From: Bremia lactucae | Lineage: Eukaryota > Oomycota > Peronosporomycetes > Peronosporales > Peronosporaceae | Assembly (NCBI RefSeq): GCF_004359215.1 | Contig: NC_090621.1 | Location: forward strand, 2,282,588 to 2,346,587 | Length of the DNA stretch: 64,000 nt | Direction: 5' to 3' | Part shown: positions 56,643-64,000 of the stretch, piece after piece | Position numbering within the stretch: the stretch's first letter is position 1 | Layout of the letters: the number at the start of each line of letters is the position of its first letter | Position numbers and translations under genes: made by a program | The notes under the pieces: generated by a model | The model's input: only the letters and a program-made list of their open reading frames with translations | The model's database searches: none | Told to the model about the DNA's origin: nothing

Positions 56643-57617
56643 ACACCATCTGATCGGTTGGGATCACGCGAGGCACTGTAATCGTCACGCTGCTACGAAA
56701 TTTCTCTGTCCAACTTAGGCCCTTTTCTTTTTTTTCGCCCATGTAAGAAATATGCGAAGCGCAATACATAATCCTTCTGATTGGCTACTAAAAACCGAGT
56801 TGGCAGTGACGGTAATTTATTTTTGCATGGGGTGAAAATAACATTTCCCAAGATATATGGAAATCAAGATTATCAAACGGATTATTTAATGGTATTTACA
56901 TTTAAGGTACATTATTCTTAGAAAAGGAAATACCCAGAGGTTCGGACAACTTCACCATGTATAAATCGGGCAATTGCTTCGTAGTGATATTAATTCACAA
57001 TTTAATTAGCAAAATTAGCCATATCTAGAAAAAATAGCAGAAAGAGAATCTCACATAAATTGGATAATTTGTTTGTTGCAACCGAAACTCAGTGGTCGTC
57101 TCGTGGTGACCTTTTTAGACTAACATTCATGCTGTGGAATGACGAAATTGCCAATAGGATTAAAGCTGGAGCAATTTGAGGTAGGCTGTTCTCTTGCTCC
57201 TTCCTTTTCGTGCTAACGTGCCAAAATTGGTTCAATGGGCTATTCAGGAACCAATTGTCGCTCATATGTGGCGGAATAGCTATTCAGAACAAAGTTCCTT
57301 CATGAAAAGCAATAGTTGGACATTTGCTATTCACGAATGTGTGACAATAGCCTCCAACTTACGTACCATCTTCATTGCACGTATTGTTTCGTACGTCTAA
57401 TAAATACAACCAGTTGGGGTCACAAGCTTTCTTGGAGCAGAAGTCCGGTTTGACTCAGCAGCAATCGGAATACGCTAAATAATCAGGAGATTTAGCCGTT
57501 TGTTTGGATTATTCTTCTTCACGATTAAGCCCACGAGTTAAGCAGCAATCCGTATTCTAGCATTTAGGTCGTAAGAAAGATGATGCCGCAAATAGCATCG
57601 AGTCTGGGTCAGCATAC
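56643..57617. other. Segment present only in copy 2
   Basis: No counterpart in copy 1. AT-rich, no gene recognised. A small hairpin (AATTGGTTC ... GAACCAATT) lies at about 57223-57255. Confidence 0.5.
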
Positions 57618-57988
57618 TGGTAACGGGGCACTACGACTTGTACTGTTTTAGTCAAGTCCACTTCACACTGCTTCAGTTGTGAGTGGTGCCTTACGTTAGG
57701 TGACGTACACTGTACGTGCACAGGAAGACTTCTTTTTAGACAGGTAGACTTAAGAGGGTAAAATGAAAACTGTATTAAATATAGTTAAGTGTCTCTTAAT
57801 CTATCTTTGTAAATGCTAACTTAATATAGCCTAAAACTGAACATGTAAATGAATTCTTATCTCTATCTTATTCGTAGTTCTCTCTGATTACTCCTACAGC
57901 TGATTAGTCTGCTGAATAAATAGATATAATGGCCAATACCTATTTATGAATTAGAATTCTGAATATCACTTTATAAAGTAATATCCTT
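57618..57988 (-). repeat. Family C LTR, minus strand, cut by the gap
   Basis: Reverse complement of most of 62400-62775 at roughly 85-90% identity (CTGTTTTAGTCAAGTCCACTT, GATTACTCCTACAGCTGAT). Its outer end is lost in the run of N. No primer-binding site was identified next to it. Confidence 0.75.
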
Positions 57989-58648
57989 NNNNNNNNNNNN
58001 NNNNNNNNNNNNNNNNNNNNNNNNNNNNNNNNNNNNNNNNNNNNNNNNNNNNNNNNNNNNNNNNNNNNNNNNNNNNNNNNNNNNNNNNNNNNNNNNNNNN
58101 NNNNNNNNNNNNNNNNNNNNNNNNNNNNNNNNNNNNNNNNNNNNNNNNNNNNNNNNNNNNNNNNNNNNNNNNNNNNNNNNNNNNNNNNNNNNNNNNNNNN
58201 NNNNNNNNNNNNNNNNNNNNNNNNNNNNNNNNNNNNNNNNNNNNNNNNNNNNNNNNNNNNNNNNNNNNNNNNNNNNNNNNNNNNNNNNNNNNNNNNNNNN
58301 NNNNNNNNNNNNNNNNNNNNNNNNNNNNNNNNNNNNNNNNNNNNNNNNNNNNNNNNNNNNNNNNNNNNNNNNNNNNNNNNNNNNNNNNNNNNNNNNNNNN
58401 NNNNNNNNNNNNNNNNNNNNNNNNNNNNNNNNNNNNNNNNNNNNNNNNNNNNNNNNNNNNNNNNNNNNNNNNNNNNNNNNNNNNNNNNNNNNNNNNNNNN
58501 NNNNNNNNNNNNNNNNNNNNNNNNNNNNNNNNNNNNNNNNNNNNNNNNNNNNNNNNNNNNNNNNNNNNNNNNNNNNNNNNNNNNNNNNNNNNNNNNNNNN
58601 NNNNNNNNNNNNNNNNNNNNNNNNNNNNNNNNNNNNNNNNNNNNNNNN
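57989..58648. other. Assembly gap (660 N)
   Basis: Run of N. To its right the sequence resumes just upstream of a family A gag start in minus orientation, and to its left is a family C LTR, so at least the body of a family A gypsy element is missing here. Confidence 1.
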
Positions 58649-59326
58649 AGCCCTGCCACCTCCCGATGATGTTCGGAGAGGTGGGGAAAATGAGCCCAAT
58701 CAATATTGAGGCTCATCCTCACGTACACACGCAGAGATGCGGGTCGTGGGAAGGATTTCAAGTGCTACCAAGTGTAGGCGGGCACGTCGTAATGCGGCCA
58801 CGCTCTACTTAGACACACACCCTAGCACAGCGAGGAAGCGGTTAAACCTGCTTCTCTTGCGTGCAGTGAGGTAGTTGTGGTGGGCGCGCAAGCGACCTCA
58901 CCCAACACACTAAGTACTCTGGTTAAGTGTCGTCACGGGAGCGGTAATCCGTCTCCTCGTGCGCACTTACCAAGTAGGTAGTAATTTTCAGACTGATTTA
59001 TATTTAATATAATTAAATACAAATACCTATTTCTACCAAATAAAATGTTATCTTTATAGATATCATTTAGTATGTATTGCGAGCGTATATTTATAGATAC
59101 CTCGCGTAACTGATGACGCTAGCCGTCATCACGGATGACGCTGGGCGTCATCCCTCCTAATGTGAATGCATCCACGTGCATCACATCCACAAGGGTTGGT
59201 CACAAATGTGCACCACACCCGAGTGTTGGGTCTAATTACTATTATTTAGTAATTGACCATCCACTTAAGTACACAAATGCACTTAATAGGGACTGTGTAA
59301 CATTAGGGCAACTTTAGCCCGTTACA
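58649..59326 (-). repeat. Family A LTR with leader, duplicate of 43875-44494
   Basis: LTR 58773-59326, primer-binding site and ~115 bp of leader reaching almost to the gag ATG. A few differences from copy 1. The outer border and flank (ACTGACGAGTATGG) are the same. Confidence 0.85.
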
Positions 59327-62320
59327 ACTGACGAGTATGGTGGAAGCAGCTGGCAAAAGTTGGACTCGTGATATCGTCCCAGGCTGCCATTGACCAATGC
59401 ACTGCTAAGAGTTGGTTCACCTTGTACAACTCAAACTCTCCAGGCTCGTCACGGTCCAGGGCATTCTAAAGGTATTGGCGGCAATATGGCTCTTGAATGC
59501 TAGGATGACACCAGCAGCCATGAGCTGAGTCTTCGATGTTACATTCCTCCTTTGCCCAGAAGCCAACACGGCATGGCTCATCTTTTGGTCTGCCGCTTTT
59601 TTCGGCAAATTTCTCGTTTCAAATTGTAGGTGAGGCGGAGTAATGACATTTACGCTTCTATATAATTTTCACTACTTTATAGGATTTGCCTCCCACCGGT
59701 GCTATCAGATAGCATTGGAATGACTGCAGTTTTATCATATAAATAACTCAGAGCGTCACAATTAGGACACAACTCAATATTGAAATCAGATAAAGCAAAA
59801 TGAAAATATTGACCCCGTCACATTGCGATTTGTCTGTCATAATACCTCTGTGCATATCCAGAGAGACACAACTAAATAATCCACTTTCACATTTTACAGC
59901 CAATCGATCTCACAAGAGTGTCATTGCGATTTGTCGTCAAATCCTTCGGCTCCTCGCGAGAGTGAGGGTGAGCGCCTCTTTGATTAAGATTACGTTCTTG
60001 ATCGATACAGATCATACCTTATCGCGCACCGCTTGGGAAACATCGTCAAAAAACAAACGCCATCGGACATACCCATTCCAAAAACCCGCAGCTAGTCTTT
60101 CAAACAGCTCGCGTCCATCAATTGGCCATTTGCCGAGCTTTTAATGGCTTGCATCTCCCCTATATTCGGTGTACATGGAAATGTCCATACCCATTCTGTT
60201 TTGTGATGAATCTACTTATGTCGATCACCTTCAGGCGATATACTGTAAGTTCAAAGTCTTTGCACAACTTTATATGTCAAATTAATGCCTTGACCGACAT
60301 ACTCGGGCTGTCTAGGACCAAAGTACATCTGTCTTTCCACAGGCCTCGTTGATATTAAAACACGGCACATATGAGGACCTTTCCAAAAAATTCATGAGTA
60401 TCCTTCTGTCTTTTCCCAGAGCGATACAACATACTTAAATTCCTAAGCGGAGTCCCTGTGTATCACTAGTCCTTCCTTGGCATCCATTTACCTCACCTGC
60501 GATTTCTTGAGCCTGTCCAAACGTCCGGTTATCCAGGCGAGTTTGAAAGCTTGATCCATCCACGTGAAAAGTTCTCATCGACGATCTTCTGTAAAGCTTT
60601 TGTTTAACTTGTGAAAGTCGAAATGGCGGACGATTACTCGGTGCCCTCCGGTTGCATGTTGATTTCAAACTCAACCGACTGTGAGGAGGCCACGACTTTG
60701 GTAATTTTTACAGAAATACATCTTTATAGGAGTTGAGTAATGCCTTCAACCAATCTTCTAGATGATCTGCATCGACTGAAACAAGTCAATTACAAATGCT
60801 TAACGACTACATTGCGAGATTTCGATAAATTATTTTGCAAGTTGAGGACTTGAATAAAATAGAAAAAAACATCTTTTTTCAGTGAGGGTTAAGAAGACTC
60901 GAGAAGAAGTTCAATACCGACGGGAAAACACACTGTCGGAGACTGTTACTGTGGTGCTCGACTTTGAGCGCGCACATTCGGGTGGGTATCATTACCATCA
61001 TTACCATCATTACCACACCGCTACAGCCCATCATCCTGGCCCACCATCTGTGGCCAAAGAAAATAATGAGCCAGAGCCGATGGAAATCGACAATGCTCGG
61101 CCATTTTATAGGTCATCTCACGTCCATAATCGGCGCCTCCAATCCTTTACCCGTATCAGGACACCGAACGCTTCGTTATTTCTGGTGATGGCATCGTCAC
61201 CGTTTTAATAATCCCGGGCTTTATCTTTGCGTCAATATCTTTATGCTAAATGGCCTTTTCGTAATTAGTGACAGTGGATGCTTTCGCATGCGCACCGTTG
61301 CGCGCGCTGCCCTTATGTGCCGCATGCTGTAAGCTTATAACTTGTTGAAAGCCGAAAGAAACGTGACGACCTGGTGATACACAATTCGATACGAAAGAGA
61401 GAGTCATTGTCGTCTGGCTTGTAAGTAATTCTTGAGGCAAAAGAAATCATCAAATGAAACTTTCACAGTTGCTTGATGCTGAGACGATGTCCAAAATTGA
61501 CATTGTTAGGACATGAACTTAAAGCTTGCCCAGATTTCAGCATTGACGACATCTAGAGCCATCAAGACAGGGTGTGGTACAGCCTGCAGCTGTATCAGAC
61601 CCCGTGCACGTAGTGAACTGGATTAAGGAGGCGTCACGGATCTCTGGATGGAATACATTGCGTTATAAGCCTGATAATTAAAGTAGCGAAGAGTGACAAT
61701 TTCAGTGCTTTTAATAATTAAACCAGAATTTTAGTGGCTACTATGCAGGAATGGCGATAAGCTGTGTATCCAGGTTGCATCGTGAAATATACATATGTAT
61801 AAAATTAGAAGATGTTTGGGTCAACAACGCCATTATCTTTGCCATACTTGATGGACATTGAAGGCTCTTATAGTGGCTGATTCGCGGTAGCCACGTAAGA
61901 TGCACTACGTGGGCAACAATGGGGCGCAATGATCGAATGCCATAATTGCAACAAGAGCAATCAAAGGTGCTGAACTTTATGGAGGTTCAGTATTTGCTGC
62001 GAGAAATATTCGACCTTTAAATGAGTTTGGAATGGACTGAGTCGGCATCTGCTCGTGCTGCCGATCACAATCATTTTGAGATAGCCACGAGGGAACTGGC
62101 ATCATACTCAGGGCTCTACCGAAGTAGGAATCTCATTGGCATTTGTTTCTCCAACCACATTTTTTATGTTTATAATGCGATGGATTTGCTGCATCCGATC
62201 GATTGCCGGTGATAAATGCTTATCCAAAAGGTTGAAATTTTAACCAGAACGTGACTCGGCTGCTTAATGTTGCGTAAGCTCGTGTTGTATCGTTGAGGCG
62301 TTAACGGCCATGGCGCATAG
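59327..62320. repeat. Transposon-derived DNA, duplicate of 44495-47488
   Basis: Appears identical to copy 1. It contains the possible pogo-type transposase fragment (59417-59608, minus) and the gag remnant with the 9 bp repeat (about 60799-61184, plus). Confidence 0.8.
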
Positions 62321-62775
62321 TGTAACGGAGTGTATTGTTACATGAAATTAACACTTAAAGGTTGTTAATTAATATATTATCTAAAAGGTAGATAATATTT
62401 GCAGGATATTACTTTATATAGGAATATTCAGAATTCTTATCCATAAATAGGTATAGACCATTGTATCTATTAATTCCACAGACTAATCAGCTGTAGGAGT
62501 AATCAAAGAGAGAGTTACATATAAGATAGAGATAAGATTTCATTTATACGTTCAGTATTAGATTATAATTAAGTTAGCATTTACAAAGCTAAAACTAGAG
62601 ACACTTAATTATATTACTACAGTTTTCATTTTACCCTCTTAAAACTAGTTGCCTTAAGAGAAGTCTTCCTCTGCACGTACTAGTGTACGTGAAATAACGT
62701 AAGGTACCACTCGCAACTGAAGCAGTGCGAAGTGGACTTGTACTGAAACAGTACAAGTCGTAGTGCCCCGTTATA
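62321..62775 (+). repeat. Family C gypsy 5' LTR
   Basis: About 455 bp, starting TGTAACGGAG. It ends near CCCCGTTATA, followed by CC and TGGTAGCATTTGTAG (62778), a tRNA-Met-type primer-binding site. The right end is uncertain by a few bases because the other copy (57618) reads CCCCGTTACCA there. Confidence 0.8.
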
Positions 62776-62824
62776 CCTGGTAGCATTTGTAGTCCGTCCA
62801 AGAACCACATTTTCCACATCTAAC

Positions 62825-63945
62825 ATGGAGATGTCAGATGATAGTGGGAATACGCATCACGTTTTCCCGGAAAGCTACTCCTTTCTAAGTGACACACAAA
62901 GCAGTGCGGTTGAACGAATGAGTTCGACCGTAGGAAACGATGCAATCTTGGCAATGCTACTTTGGACAGAGATGCCTCCGTTCAACCATCGCCAAGTTCA
63001 TACAACATGAACTTGACGAGATGAAGGAAAAAGAAGCCTTGCTAAGTCAGCAAGGCTCGCAACAGGCAGAACTGTTGAGGTTACAACAGGTGCAGACCCC
63101 TGTACCTGGGATGGCGCAAACGCGTCGTCCCGAAACTTTAAAGATTGACATCTCTAAGTATAGGGGAATCGAAGAAGACTTTCTCTTGAGGTGGTTTGTC
63201 GAGTTGGACGATACCATAAGGGAACGTCACATCATCGACGAGCAAATGCAAGTCGCATTCGCTCAATCAAATCTGGCAGGCCGTGCCAAAACTTGGGCAT
63301 TGGGCCTTAAGTTGCGCGACCCATACATGTTTGGGTCGCTAGAGGCTTTTAAAACCCGACTCAAACAGACGTTTGAACCATTAAGGGCTGGGTTCAGAGC
63401 TCGTTCAGAGCTTCTGAAACTTAAGCAAGGCAAGCGTGATGTTCACGCATATGCCCAGCTCATACGACTCTTAGCGAGTTGTATTACAAATAAACCAGTC
63501 CATGAACACACGTTGATTACGGTGTTCATGCAAGGTCTTACGGATGGTCCCCGTAAAGACCCACCTGTTCCGCTTGGAACTGAATACGCTTGAAGAAGCA
63601 ATATCCGTTTCGGAACAGGAGGACTTTAGCTTGAGACAGGCCCAAGCTAGTTCGTCATCGTATCGTCCTCCAAAACGACACGGGTTAGGAGGTCCAGAAC
63701 CCATTGACCTCTCTTACGTCGAAAGCGAGAGACCTCGCTTTTCGAGCAATAAGCGATTGCAGAAATGCCATCGCTGCCAAAAATTAGGACACTACGCTCA
63801 TGAGTGTAGTGCCCCACGCCCAGCACCGAAAGGTACTGAACGTAATTTTGGACCGTATGCCAAAAAGGGCAACGGTCGCGGGTCCGACGTTGTTGCGAAA
63901 TCGCAACAGCGAGGCGGACCGCCAAAAAATGGACGGGGTCAGTAG
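62825..63945 (+). pseudogene. Family C gypsy gag, two frameshifts
   Basis: ATG 62825 follows the leader. The frame 62825-63010 gives way to 62940-63593 and then to 63544-63945. Core blocks: DISKYRGIEEDFLLRWFVEL, AQSNLAGRAKTWALGLKL, RLKQTFEPLRAGFRARSELL. The CCHC knuckle CHRCQKLGHYAHEC is at about 63766-63810. The second shift coincides with a run of four C at 63549-63552. The element continues beyond the window into pol. Otherwise this is the best-preserved gag here. Confidence 0.85.
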
Positions 63946-64000
63946 GGGCGCAACGCCCTACTGATCCAGCAACCTCAAGAGAATTTGCAAATCTCTTGAC

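Larger units (their letters stand above)
47689..62519. repeat. Duplicated block, copy 2 (~14.8 kb)
   Basis: Starts in codon register at the Thr codon equivalent to 34700 and ends where 47687 ends, then runs on naturally into the rest of the family C LTR. Differences from copy 1: a cluster at 51858-52020 (1 bp insertion and a few substitutions), about ten changes in the LTR 56126-56642, and a different middle part (56643-58648 against 43651-43874). Confidence 0.97.

Noticed and set aside
57940..58761. Three long minus-strand open frames over the N run
   Set aside because: They consist almost entirely of undetermined residues and exist only because N has no stop codons.
1..64000. tRNA, rRNA and CRISPR features
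   Set aside because: No tRNA arm pattern, rRNA-like segment or regularly spaced repeats could be recognised by eye; tRNAscan-SE or Rfam would be needed to exclude them fully.

Overview
The window looks like oomycete nuclear DNA, probably a Phytophthora or downy-mildew-type genome. The reasons are compact genes with no introns or with 62-83 bp GT-AG introns, tandem M13 metallopeptidase genes, a SulP transporter with an STAS domain and a cyclic-nucleotide-binding-like tail, and many decayed Ty3/gypsy elements with CCHC gag knuckles and a chromodomain. The assignment rests on gene style and repeat content, not on a marker gene.

Layout. Positions 1-15125 are a nest of dead transposons: a family A gypsy fragment (422-2042), a degenerate LINE on the minus strand (about 2043-8043), a longer family A gypsy copy (8125-12345), a 134 bp near-perfect palindrome (12356-12489), and an inverted, scrambled family B gypsy remnant with an embedded chromodomain piece (about 12560-15125). 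A SulP-type transporter gene follows (15646-18360). Then come more gypsy pieces (19200-24092), a mitochondrial SelO-like AMPylator gene (24633-26543), two tandem M13 peptidase genes (27707-29998 and 31260-33521), a microcephalin-like BRCT protein gene with a RanBP2-type zinc finger (33989-36743, two introns), a REX4-like 3'-5' RNA exonuclease gene (36970-38085, one intron) and a third M13 gene (38955-41291). Gypsy LTRs, a possible pogo-like transposase remnant and a gag remnant complete that block.

The block 34700-47687 is then repeated at 47689-62519. It restarts in mid-exon of the BRCT gene directly after a single N. The gene-bearing parts look identical apart from a small cluster of differences around 38868-39030; the other differences I saw are in LTRs and the segment between them. 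The simplest reading is two overlapping contigs scaffolded end to end without merging, which inflates the apparent number of M13 and REX4 genes. A real tandem duplication with breakpoints in the BRCT gene and in a family C LTR would give the same order. After the second copy the family C gypsy element continues (62321-64000) with a frameshifted gag.

The host genes are all on the plus strand and do not form an obvious pathway. The clearest gene cluster is the M13 group: type II membrane ectopeptidases with full zinc sites, of which two share the paired loss of one conserved disulfide. I found no tRNA, rRNA, CRISPR array or RXLR effector, and no convincing undescribed multi-gene system.
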